Shown here one piece after another: positions 1 to 6,822 of a stretch of 12,539 nucleotides of DNA; positions within the stretch are counted from its first letter, which is position 1, and the number at the start of each line of letters is the position of its first letter. The DNA lies in assembly GCA_018665505.1 (NCBI GenBank), contig JABJCS010000586.1, forward strand, positions 1 through 12,539. Direction: 5' to 3'. Source of the DNA: Alphaproteobacteria bacterium. Its GTDB lineage: Bacteria; Pseudomonadota; Alphaproteobacteria; UBA8366. The notes under the pieces were generated by a model that saw only the letters and a list, made by a program, of their open reading frames with translations, was not told the DNA's origin and made no database searches. A program made the position numbers and the translations under genes.

Positions 1-550
1 CGCTGATCGTGCCGACGGAACCGGAGATCGCCGCCAGAACGCTGGCGAGAGCATGGGAGCGCAAATTGATCCGCCGCTGCAATCGTTCGATAGCTTGGAA
101 TCGATCCATCAAAAGGATACCGAGGATCAATCCTCCGAGCAGGAGAACCAGCCAGTCGGCTTCGATTTCGGCGAACACCCATGTGCCGAAGACTATTCCG
201 GCCATCATCCCCAACGCCAACATCCGGGCAATAGGCCAATCGGTATTACGAAACCCTTGCGGCAGCAGATGAACCTGCGCGATGCCGGATGTGAGCGCCA
301 CCAGCAAGATCGCATGATGCGGCCCCAACACCCAGGTGGTGAGGAGGACGATCGGCATGTTGGAGCCGAATCCCAAAGCACCTCTAATATAGAATCCGAT
401 GAAATGGACCAGAAGCACAAAGCCTACAGCGAAAGGCGTCATGCCGTCGAAAGCGACGATATCACCGATTGTGATCAATTTTGGGGCCTGGCGAACATTC
501 CTTGGAGATAGTCGCCCGCCTTCTCTTTGACAGGCATGGTCTGAATTCAC
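1..550 (-). CDS. TauE/SafE (TSUP) family anion/sulfite exporter, 3' part outside window
   Basis: Integral inner-membrane transporter of the TSUP family (sulfite, sulfoacetate or related organosulfur anion export). Read leftward, the frame is open from a GTG at 550 to the window edge. It gives hydrophobic helices with the family hallmarks GALGFGSNMPIV, a HHAILLVALTSG segment and, at the edge, AAISGSVGTIS, which begins the second family repeat. The second half and the stop lie outside the window. The start is unclear. GTG 550 opens the frame but has poor coding character. TTG 478 and ATG 442 are in-frame alternatives. The best Shine-Dalgarno (GGAGGGTG) instead serves ATG 537 in another frame, which stops after 20 codons; see the frameshift finding. 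The gene is divergent from the flagellin gene with a shared upstream region of about 140 bp. Family assignment is fairly safe; the substrate is unknown. Confidence 0.8.
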   Translation of the reverse strand, partial: MNSDHACQREGGRLSPRNVRQAPKLITIGDIVAFDGMTPFAVGFVLLVHFIGFYIRGALGFGSNMPIVLLTTWVLGPHHAILLVALTSGIAQVHLLPQGFRNTDWPIARMLALGMMAGIVFGTWVFAEIEADWLVLLLGGLILGILLMDRFQAIERLQRRINLRSHALASVLAAISGSVGTIS

Positions 551-575
551 CCTCCGTGAACCCCATCACAGGGTG
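548..575. repeat. Imperfect inverted repeat in the TSUP leader
   Basis: The arms CACCCT-CC-GTGA and TCAC-AGGGTG pair around a 6-nt loop, with a 2-nt bulge in one arm. On the minus strand the hairpin covers the GGAGGGTG ribosome-binding sequence and reaches the GTG at 550. It could mask translation initiation or be an operator; neither is shown. Confidence 0.4.
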
Positions 576-625
576 TCTGGCTTTTCTTTCGGTATTAGGT
601 TACTCTGACAACGTATGAGGATGAC

Positions 626-653
626 TAAAGTGTTGGAGGAGCTTTGCCAGAAG
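626..653 (+). promoter_or_regulatory. Candidate sigma-28 (FliA-type) flagellin promoter
   Basis: TAAAGTGT at 626-633 matches 7 of 8 bases of the FliA -35 consensus TAAAGTTT. GCC at 646-648 fits the start of the -10 element GCCGATAA, but the rest of that element is poor and the spacing is one base longer than usual. The position, about 35 bp upstream of the flagellin Shine-Dalgarno/start, is right. A sigma-54-like GG/GC pair (TTGGAGGAGCTTTGC) overlaps it but is one base short in spacing. Confidence 0.35.
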
Positions 654-674
654 GCAGAGTCAGCGCTTAGTTAC

Positions 675-680
675 GAGGAG
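675..680 (+). promoter_or_regulatory. Flagellin ribosome-binding site
   Basis: GAGGAG lies seven bases before the ATG at 688 and supports that start for the flagellin gene. Confidence 0.75.
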
Positions 681-687
681 AAAAACC

Positions 688-1503
688 ATGGTTGACAGTG
701 TTGGCCTTGGCTCGTCAGTCAATTCTGCGCTGCAGGGTGTGCAGCGCACGAGCCAGCAATCGAATCAGACGAACGAACGACTGAGCACCGGGCAAAGAAT
801 TAATGACCCCCTCGATGGCGCGGAAGATTTCTTCGCCGCTCAAGCGCTGACGAACCGCGCCGCAGACCTGGCGCAGGTCAAAGATCAGGTCGGTCAGGCT
901 ATCAGTACAATCCAGGCAGCTGATGTCGGGCTTGAAGCGATTAATGATCTGTCGGGTCAAGCGCGCGCGATTGCTCAGCAGGCGCAAAATACGAACGACC
1001 CCACGGAACGTGCCCGCCTCGCGGATCAGTTCAATCAAATTCGCGTACAGATCGATAGTATCGCTGCCGACTCGGGTATCGGCGGCAACAATCTGATCGG
1101 CTCTTCGCCGGATACGCTTGAGGTCTCTCTGAACGAGGACGGCAGCAGTTCGCTCTCGGTCCAAGGTGCGGATTCGACAAGCGCCGGGCTCGGTATTTCC
1201 GCGCGGACATTCGGCAGTGATGCGGATATCGACGCCGCCCTTGCAGATATTTCCAGCGCACAGACGCAGGTTCGCTCGAACTCGACCTCTTTGTCGTCGA
1301 ACACGAGCACGCTGCAAAACCGTATCGATTTCACCGACAGTCTCAGCAACACGCTGGAACAAGGGGCCGCCAATCTGACGCAAGCGGATCTGAACGAGGA
1401 AGCAGCGAGCTTACTTTCGCTGCAGACGCGTCAGGCATTGGGTGCGAATGCACTCACCATCGCGACGGATAACGAGCGCGCGGTCCTGGGTCTGTTCGGC
1501 TGA
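688..1503 (+). CDS. Flagellin
   Basis: Structural subunit of the flagellar filament, 271 aa, exported by the flagellar type III apparatus. It has the two conserved coiled-coil ends of flagellins and almost no variable middle. Residues about 1-140 are the N-terminal D0/D1 helices, with STGQRINDPLDGAEDFFAA corresponding to the canonical LSTGxRINxAxDDAAG motif. Residues about 185-271 are the C-terminal helices, ending in QTRQALGANALTIATDNERA followed by VLGLFG, the flagellin C-terminal signature (ALSIAN..xxLxLF). There is no cysteine and the protein is rich in S, T, N and Q, as usual for exported flagellins. A short D2/D3-free flagellin of this length is typical of alphaproteobacteria. The start has a good GAGGAG site and a sigma-28-like promoter upstream. 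No other flagellar gene is visible, so this is probably a satellite flagellin locus. Gene numbering (fliC, flaA, fljK) cannot be decided here. Confidence 0.95.
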   Translation: MVDSVGLGSSVNSALQGVQRTSQQSNQTNERLSTGQRINDPLDGAEDFFAAQALTNRAADLAQVKDQVGQAISTIQAADVGLEAINDLSGQARAIAQQAQNTNDPTERARLADQFNQIRVQIDSIAADSGIGGNNLIGSSPDTLEVSLNEDGSSSLSVQGADSTSAGLGISARTFGSDADIDAALADISSAQTQVRSNSTSLSSNTSTLQNRIDFTDSLSNTLEQGAANLTQADLNEEAASLLSLQTRQALGANALTIATDNERAVLGLFG

Positions 1504-1528
1504 TTTCCGCACTGACTCGGGGAAGACC

Positions 1529-2014
1529 ATGACGGGCGGATTGGTTCCCGTATCGACGGACGTCCCGGAATTCGAAGATATCGTCGACGCTTTTATTGCG
1601 CGCGACTTTGCATATGTCGGTAAGTTCGCCGAATCTCTTATCCATCGCCCGGGCCCGGTCCAAGCACTGCAACTCTCCCTCATCGGTCTATGCCGGACTG
1701 GCGCGTTCGGAAAGGCTCATTGGTTCGCGCAAATCGCCATCGACCGCCTCCAAGGCGAAGACGCATGGAGCGCTGGCCTGATCGGATTGGCGATCGGCAA
1801 GACGCAGCTTTTGGATGTCGTGAACGATACGTTGAATGATGTGGAAAATTGCCAAGCCCGTTACTACACGGCCGCCGCCAAAATCAGCAACGGTAAGATT
1901 GACGATGCCCTGGCCGATCTTGACGCTTGCCTCGCGAATGGCGCCCCTTGCCTCGAACTCCACCTCGCTACCGTGGAGAAGGAGAATTTGGCGGCGGATC
2001 GACACTGCGGTTAG
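1529..2014 (+). CDS. Hypothetical TPR-like protein downstream of flagellin
   Basis: 161-aa soluble, probably all-helical protein that I do not recognise as a named family. ATG 1529 is chosen because GGGGAAG lies about five bases upstream. The longer frame from 1442 would overlap the flagellin gene. The second half, around ARYYTAAAKISNGKIDDALA followed by DLDACLANGA, reads like one tetratricopeptide repeat (A, Y, A, G and A at helix-packing positions), and the segment QALQLSLIGLCRTGAFGKA reads like a second. No signal peptide or membrane segment is seen. The gap to the flagellin stop is only 25 bp with no terminator, so co-transcription is likely and a role in flagellin handling (chaperone, secretion or modification partner) is plausible but inferred. 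The stop overlaps the stop of the convergent gene at 2011, and the last dozen residues look non-repetitive, so the protein may have lost C-terminal sequence. Confidence 0.65.
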   Translation: MTGGLVPVSTDVPEFEDIVDAFIARDFAYVGKFAESLIHRPGPVQALQLSLIGLCRTGAFGKAHWFAQIAIDRLQGEDAWSAGLIGLAIGKTQLLDVVNDTLNDVENCQARYYTAAAKISNGKIDDALADLDACLANGAPCLELHLATVEKENLAADRHCG

Positions 2015-4110
2015 GAAATCAGGCTGCGAATATCCCGCGTGATCTCGCCGAGGTCGCTCAGCTCTCGCATCAAGGCCTTCCGTTCCCGGCGTGATAATAC
2101 TCGCATATCGACCCGGCTCGACGAGCGCACGCCGTCCCGCAAATCCTCCAATTGTTGATGCAAGATCAAGTTCAAGGCCCTTTCATGGACACGGATTAAT
2201 TTCGCTGCGTCGCCTTCTCCAATCTTACCCGCCGCCGTGACTTCGCCAATGCGATCCGCCGTCGCCCGCGCAGTGGAGCCGATCCGCAACGCCATTGCGC
2301 GCGCGAAACTTACGATCGGGAGCAAAGCGTCACGCTTCAAATCCTGCCGGCCCTCCTCCAACCGAGGCCGGTGGAAGAGACCAAAACTCGGCGCGAGTTG
2401 TGTCACTGATTGGGCCATTAATCCGAGGAACGGTTTCGAACGAGACGCGCCGACGACGGCATCGGCAAGTAACCTGTCGCCAAGGGAACGGTCGCCCGCG
2501 ACTGGCTGCAAATCAAAGAAGATATCGACGCTCAACAAATCTTCGGGACGGGCGCGATCGAGCCAATGTTCGATCCGATTGCGCCATTGCTCCCGCGTGC
2601 CGCGCCATTCGGCATTCGCGGCCATCACACCGCCGTCACAATAGGGGACACCGGCATCATGCAATACGTCGGAGATTGCATTCCCGAAAGCCGCGAACCA
2701 ATCGTCATCCGCCATCGACCCCGCATGAATGAGCGCATTGTCCTGATCCGCGCTCAATAAGCTTTCACCCCGTCCGCCAGAGCCCAGAACCAACAGACTC
2801 CAAGGCGCGGGGGCTGCCCCCTTTCCTTCCGATTGGAGACGCTGCGCGGCGATGTCCGCCGCCCGCGCGGTAACCGAGCGAAGTTCCCGCGAGACTACGC
2901 GCGCGACAGCTTTCCCTTCCAAGCCTTCCGACACCATGCCCTCGGCAACCGTGGCGACACGGCTGAACGCGAGCGCGAGAGCGGAGCTCTCGGCCGCATC
3001 CGAGACCATATCGTCGACCACCGCTTCACCACGTGCCCGGTGGTGCAGCAAATCTCGTTGAGAGACGATGCCGACAGCCACCCCATGTTCATCCGTGACA
3101 CATAGATGCCGCACGCCAAGGCGGTCCATGCGCGCCAATGCCCGATACAAGAGCTCTCCCGGCGGCAAGGCGGCGCCCGGCGAGGACATCACAGAAGATA
3201 CCGGCAGCCCCGCCGCATCGCCCGCGCGTTCGACAAACGCTCTTAAGACATCCCGCTCGGTGACGATGCCTTGCGGTGTTTCCGCCGGCGCGCCGACCAT
3301 AAGAGCGCCAATACGACCGTCGACCATACGTGCCGCCGCCTGCATTAGCGTATCGTCCGACAAGACGAAGGCCGGCGGCGCGCTCATCACATCGGCGAGG
3401 GAGCGGGAGAACGCATAGGCGTCGATGCGGACTTCCGAACTCGAAATTCGAGCATCCGGCAGCGCGGCGTGCCAACCTGCTTGTACTTCACCTTGCACGA
3501 TATCCTGACGCCGCGCGGCCAGCACACGGGCCTCACCGAAGGTTTTGACGTCGCGATCCCGAAGCTTTTCGATCAGATGGCCGAATATTTCTGCAATGGC
3601 GAGGCTATCTCCGATACCACTATGACGCCCTTCGACAGTCACACCGAAATGGGACAAAACGCGCTCGAAACCGAGATCCGGCAAGGACGGCTCAAGTGCG
3701 CCTAATAGGTGCCCTACGTCCAACGACAATGGTTCAGTCCATGTAGCCCCTACTCGTTCGGCCTCATGGCGGAGGACGGCGAGGTCGAAGGCGATGTGAT
3801 GCCCGACCACAACCCGCCCCTCCAAGCATTCAGTGAGTTCCTCCAGAAGGACGGCAATCTTCGGTGCGCCGACGACATCCTGATCGGTGATGCCGGTGAT
3901 CCGCGACGCGGTATCGGGAATCGGCATTTCCGGGTCCACCAGGCGGTCCAGGCGTGATGTATCGGAGATCGTTCCCCCTTGCATCGCAATGAGCCCGATC
4001 TGAATTACGCGATCACTGAGGACATCCAAGCCGGTCGTCTCCAAATCAAGCGACACCACCGGCAATGCGACGAGAGGCGTTTGACTTGGCGGCGGCAAGT
4101 TTGAAGACAT
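2011..4110 (-). CDS. DnaQ-like 3'-5' exonuclease - CBS pair - DUF294 nucleotidyltransferase fusion
   Basis: 699-aa cytosolic three-part protein. Residues about 15-185 form a DEDDh exonuclease of the DnaQ/epsilon type: D22 and E24 in SLDLETTG, D109 in HIAFDL, and H163 and D168 in HSGIGD, so all five catalytic positions are present. Residues about 240-295 and 304-360 are two CBS domains (GIVTERDVLRAF, GIVSQRDLL), which usually bind adenine nucleotides. Residues about 435-540 are a DUF294/GlnD-like nucleotidyltransferase core with GSGGRGES (443-450), DQDN (455-458) and a third acidic pair in DIFFDL (529-534). Residues about 570-695 match the helical DUF294 C-terminal domain. CBS-DUF294 proteins and such exonucleases are commonly separate neighbours near sodium:solute symporters; here they are one chain. 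The start ATG lies 9 bp after the upstream gene's stop, suggesting translational coupling. The biochemical target is unknown. Confidence 0.9.
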   Translation of the reverse strand: MSSNLPPPSQTPLVALPVVSLDLETTGLDVLSDRVIQIGLIAMQGGTISDTSRLDRLVDPEMPIPDTASRITGITDQDVVGAPKIAVLLEELTECLEGRVVVGHHIAFDLAVLRHEAERVGATWTEPLSLDVGHLLGALEPSLPDLGFERVLSHFGVTVEGRHSGIGDSLAIAEIFGHLIEKLRDRDVKTFGEARVLAARRQDIVQGEVQAGWHAALPDARISSSEVRIDAYAFSRSLADVMSAPPAFVLSDDTLMQAAARMVDGRIGALMVGAPAETPQGIVTERDVLRAFVERAGDAAGLPVSSVMSSPGAALPPGELLYRALARMDRLGVRHLCVTDEHGVAVGIVSQRDLLHHRARGEAVVDDMVSDAAESSALALAFSRVATVAEGMVSEGLEGKAVARVVSRELRSVTARAADIAAQRLQSEGKGAAPAPWSLLVLGSGGRGESLLSADQDNALIHAGSMADDDWFAAFGNAISDVLHDAGVPYCDGGVMAANAEWRGTREQWRNRIEHWLDRARPEDLLSVDIFFDLQPVAGDRSLGDRLLADAVVGASRSKPFLGLMAQSVTQLAPSFGLFHRPRLEEGRQDLKRDALLPIVSFARAMALRIGSTARATADRIGEVTAAGKIGEGDAAKLIRVHERALNLILHQQLEDLRDGVRSSSRVDMRVLSRRERKALMRELSDLGEITRDIRSLIS

Positions 4111-4119
4111 TTGAGGACT

Positions 4120-4482
4120 CTAAGATTGTCCGAGAATAATTCCTATGATTTTTGCGACGCCGCGTCCGATTTCGCTTTCGAGCGGAAAGGACAACATCCC
4201 CATGACCGAATACCCCAGCAACCACGGCATGATATAGAAGCGGAACATATAGAAGAACCACGCAACGTAGAGCGGCACCAGCGGGCGGATAAGAAAGCCC
4301 GGCGTAATCGGCGCGAACAGACGAAGCAGCGGATCCGTCACACGTACGAAGAAACGCATGAAAAAGAAATTACTGGTTTCCGCTAAAAAGATGTTCATGC
4401 CGAAACGGCCGACCAATGTCCACATCACCACGCCGAGAGAATAATCGACCACCACGACCCAGATCGGAAATCCTTCGATCAT
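4120..4482 (-). CDS. Small integral membrane protein, YggT-like
   Basis: 120-aa, strongly hydrophobic inner-membrane protein with about three membrane segments (residues about 6-32, 38-62 and 68-98). The segment VTDPLLRLFAPITPGF followed by a hydrophobic helix resembles the YggT repeat (helix, then 'TEPLLRPxRxxxP' turn, then helix), but the match is by eye and weak. It is the first gene of a two-gene leftward unit, with the exonuclease-CBS-DUF294 gene starting 9 bp after its stop. A strong terminator lies upstream at about 4550-4585, so it needs its own promoter. The 70-bp stretch before it holds only a weak candidate (TTTCCT, 17 bp, GATAAA). No good Shine-Dalgarno precedes ATG 4482. Context suggests a link to the neighbouring symporter system; the function is unknown. 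Confidence 0.75.
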   Translation of the reverse strand: MIEGFPIWVVVVDYSLGVVMWTLVGRFGMNIFLAETSNFFFMRFFVRVTDPLLRLFAPITPGFLIRPLVPLYVAWFFYMFRFYIMPWLLGYSVMGMLSFPLESEIGRGVAKIIGIILGQS

Positions 4483-4549
4483 ATCAAGCTTTGTCCAATC
4501 ATCGTTTATCGCGTGCGTGAATACGCGAGGAAACCAACGGCATTATGCA

Positions 4550-4585
4550 CAAAAATGCCGGAGCGGAGTATCCCCCGCTCCGGCA
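4550..4585 (-). terminator. Rho-independent terminator of the symporter operon
   Basis: A perfect 10-bp stem, GCCGGAGCGG at 4557-4566 and CCGCTCCGGC at 4575-4584, closes an 8-nt loop. Read on the minus strand it is followed by ATTTTT. It lies 20 bp past the symporter stop and ends the DUF4212-symporter transcript before the next leftward gene. The other side has AAATTTT, so weak bidirectional activity is possible, but no rightward gene feeds it. Confidence 0.9.
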
Positions 4586-4604
4586 AATTTTAAAGATCGT
4601 ATTC

Positions 4605-6422
4605 CTAGTGATCTGACGACAAGTAGGTATCGCCTTTCGGAATACGAATTTCGTCGACCATATCTTGAGTCTCTTGGTCCGGCTCCGGCGTCATCAAAGT
4701 GACAACGACCATCGAGATCAAGCTGGCGCTTGCCCCGATGATACCAAAACGAAGATGGTCAATACCCATCCACGGGGTCATACCGCCCCATTTGACCTGA
4801 TAGAGGTAGATCGTGCCGCAGAGGAAGCCGATGATCATACCGGCCACCGCACCTTGCCTATTGGCTCGTTTCCACCAAATACCCAGGACCAATGGGAAGA
4901 ATAGACCCGACATCGCGAAGTCGAAGGCCCAAGCAACCGCTCCTAGAATACTGGTAAGTTTGAGACTGGCGACAGCTGCAGCCGCAGCCCCCAATACAAC
5001 CAATAACACTCGAGCGACAATTAGCCTTTTCGCTGTCTCCGCTTTTGGATCAATGATCTTGTAGTAAAGATCGTGGGACAACGCATTGGCGATTGCGAGC
5101 AGCAGACCATCCGCCGTCGACATGGCGGCTGCCATTCCACCGGCCGCGACGAGGCCCGAGATCACATACGGAAGACCGGCGATTTCCGGCGTCGCCAAGA
5201 CGACGATATCACCCCGCATGAAGAACTCGTTGATCTGCAACAAGCCATCCCCGTTGCTGTCGATCAGTTTCACGAACCCGACTTCGGACCATTTCTGGAT
5301 CCATTCGAGATTACCCACATCCGCAATCGACTTGCCGATGATGCTGGTCGCCAAGTTCGGGTCCAAGACCTGAAGTTTGGTAAATGTCGCCAGCGCAGGC
5401 GCCGTGAAATACAGCAGGAAGATGAAGAACAACGACCATGCAACGGAATTCCGCGCGGCTTTCACCGAAGGCGTGGTGAAGTAACGCATCAGAATATGCG
5501 GCAAGGACGCCGTACCAAGCATCATACAGACTGCCAAGCTGACGAACTTCCAAGCATCTCCCGCGCTCGAATGAGCAACGGTCAAAGCTTTAAGGCCTGC
5601 CACCTTTGCTTCCGGCATTAAAGTGCCGACTTGGTGCAACGTTTCCAGTTCCACCAATCGCGCTACGGCGTCGCCGTAGACGAGTTGCGGCACAGCTCCG
5701 AAGCCCTGTTTGTTCGACATCCAAATAACGGGCACCAAGTAAGCGATGATCAGCACGATATACTGCGCCACTTGGGTCCATGTGACGGCGCGCATGCCGC
5801 CCAACATCGAACACAACAAGATACCTAAAAGACCGAACCAAACGCCGAGCTCAAACGGAATATTCAACGCCCGCGATGCGATTGTACCTGTCGCATTGAT
5901 TTGCGCCGTCACGTAAGTGAAGGACGCCACAACCAAAACAACCACCGCACAAAACCGCGCTAGATTGCCGCCATACCGCGTCCCGATGAAATCGGGAACG
6001 GTGTAACAACCAAACTTCCGCAGATACGGCGCCATCAACACCGCAACCAGCACGTAACCGCCGGTCCAGCCAACGACGAAGGCCAAGTAACCATGGCCGC
6101 CGAAATAGATGCCGCCCGCCATTGCAACGAAAGACGCACCGGACATCCAGTCCGCCGCTGTCGCCATACCGTTGAACACCGTCGGTACTTGTCGGCCGGC
6201 AACGTAATACGCGTCGACCTGCATCGTTCGCGACAACCAACCGATGGCCGCATAGATAACAACCGTAAAGGCAACGAAGAGAATACCAATGGTATCTGCC
6301 TCAACGCCCATTTGTTCCAACACCGCCATTAAGGCGACGAAGACTAAAAATCCACCGGTATATAAACCGTAAATACGCGGTAGATTATCGATAAAATTAC
6401 CACTCGGATTAAAGAAACTCAT
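4605..6422 (-). CDS. Sodium:solute symporter large subunit (SSS family, VC_2705/ActP-like)
   Basis: 605-aa inner-membrane Na+-coupled transporter, probably for acetate or another short carboxylate. SSS-family signatures include YYVAGRQVPTVFNGMATAAD, LGGMRAVTWTQVAQY (sodium-site region) and AAAMSTADGLLLAIANALSH. About 13 membrane helices can be traced. The length and the DUF4212 partner gene fit the VC_2705 subfamily (large subunit of a two-component symporter) better than classical ActP. The ATG at 6422 is preferred to ATG 6470: it lies 13 bp after the upstream stop and follows a GGGGGG site, whereas the longer form would overlap the upstream gene by 35 bp. Unusual parts are a long extramembrane insert around residues 235-290 and a perfect EF-hand loop at residues 388-399 (IDSNGDGLLQINEFF). 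The gene ends at a strong terminator. Substrate is inferred from the family only. Confidence 0.93.
   Translation of the reverse strand: MSFFNPSGNFIDNLPRIYGLYTGGFLVFVALMAVLEQMGVEADTIGILFVAFTVVIYAAIGWLSRTMQVDAYYVAGRQVPTVFNGMATAADWMSGASFVAMAGGIYFGGHGYLAFVVGWTGGYVLVAVLMAPYLRKFGCYTVPDFIGTRYGGNLARFCAVVVLVVASFTYVTAQINATGTIASRALNIPFELGVWFGLLGILLCSMLGGMRAVTWTQVAQYIVLIIAYLVPVIWMSNKQGFGAVPQLVYGDAVARLVELETLHQVGTLMPEAKVAGLKALTVAHSSAGDAWKFVSLAVCMMLGTASLPHILMRYFTTPSVKAARNSVAWSLFFIFLLYFTAPALATFTKLQVLDPNLATSIIGKSIADVGNLEWIQKWSEVGFVKLIDSNGDGLLQINEFFMRGDIVVLATPEIAGLPYVISGLVAAGGMAAAMSTADGLLLAIANALSHDLYYKIIDPKAETAKRLIVARVLLVVLGAAAAAVASLKLTSILGAVAWAFDFAMSGLFFPLVLGIWWKRANRQGAVAGMIIGFLCGTIYLYQVKWGGMTPWMGIDHLRFGIIGASASLISMVVVTLMTPEPDQETQDMVDEIRIPKGDTYLSSDH
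5226..5261 (-). other. EF-hand calcium-binding loop inside the symporter
   Basis: The twelve codons encode D-S-N-G-D-G-L-L-Q-I-N-E. This matches the EF-hand loop rule, with D at 1, N at 3, D at 5, G at 6, a hydrophobic residue at 8 and E at 12. It sits in an extramembrane loop between two predicted helices. Ca2+ binding is inferred from the motif. Confidence 0.75.
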
Positions 6423-6435
6423 GTCGCGCCCCCCA

Positions 6436-6699
6436 CTATTCTTCTTCCGCCATGCCGCAATCGCGATCAATAGCGTCTTGCTGACGCACGAACACGAACA
6501 ACTGCACCACGAAGATAAATAACGAACCCTGCGCGGCCATATAGTAACCGAGCGGGAATCCTAGGAACGACATACCGTTTAAGTCCGACGCGAAAATGTG
6601 CACGCCGTACGAAAAGACAAACCAAATCACCAAATGAAGGATCATCAGTGATCGCGTTCGTCTCCAATGCTCTGCTTTTTGCGAACTACCCTCAGACAT
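6436..6699 (-). CDS. DUF4212 protein, sodium:solute symporter small subunit
   Basis: 87-aa inner-membrane protein with two helices (about residues 18-40 and 48-72), a basic N-terminus (QKAEHWRRTR) and an acidic C-terminus. The order 'HWxxxRxLMxxxLxIWFxxSYGVHIF' followed by FLGFPLGYYMAAQGSLFIFV is the DUF4212 pattern; this family is the small partner encoded just upstream of VC_2705-type symporters. It is the first gene of the leftward operon. The start is supported by an AAGAGGAGG site seven bases upstream, and the symporter start follows 13 bp after its stop. It probably assembles with or stabilises the large subunit; that role is inferred from gene pairing. Confidence 0.92.
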   Translation of the reverse strand: MSEGSSQKAEHWRRTRSLMILHLVIWFVFSYGVHIFASDLNGMSFLGFPLGYYMAAQGSLFIFVVQLFVFVRQQDAIDRDCGMAEEE

Positions 6700-6706
6700 G
6701 GACCGT

Positions 6707-6715
6707 CCTCCTCTT
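6707..6715 (-). promoter_or_regulatory. Ribosome-binding site of the DUF4212 gene
   Basis: AAGAGGAGG on the minus strand lies seven bases before ATG 6699, a near-perfect Shine-Dalgarno match that fixes the start. Confidence 0.8.
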
Positions 6716-6766
6716 ACGGGTTTTAGGCCATAGTGAAACCACCCAAATAGAGCACGCGATGCAGCG

Positions 6767-6780
6767 GAGACTTGTGTCTC
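6767..6780. repeat. Short inverted repeat in the divergent intergenic region
   Basis: GAGAC-TTGT-GTCTC is a perfect 5-bp palindrome between the DUF4212 gene and the rightward unknown gene. It could be a regulator half-site pair shared by the two transcripts or the start of a leader hairpin. It is short enough to be chance. Confidence 0.25.
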
Positions 6781-6822
6781 TCTCGTGAAAACACCGCATG
6801 AAGCTAATTTTTCCGCATCTTT

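Noticed and set aside
53..511. 152-aa plus-strand ORF at the left edge
   Set aside because: It is antisense to the TSUP gene, which has clear membrane-protein motifs; the plus-strand protein is low-complexity and charged.
715..1383. 222-aa arginine-rich minus-strand ORF opposite the flagellin gene
   Set aside because: It is a GC-rich shadow frame of a certain flagellin gene.
4504..4532. Promoter TTTCCT-17-GATAAA for the YggT-like gene
   Set aside because: The match to the consensus is too weak to list as a feature, although some promoter is needed there because of the upstream terminator.
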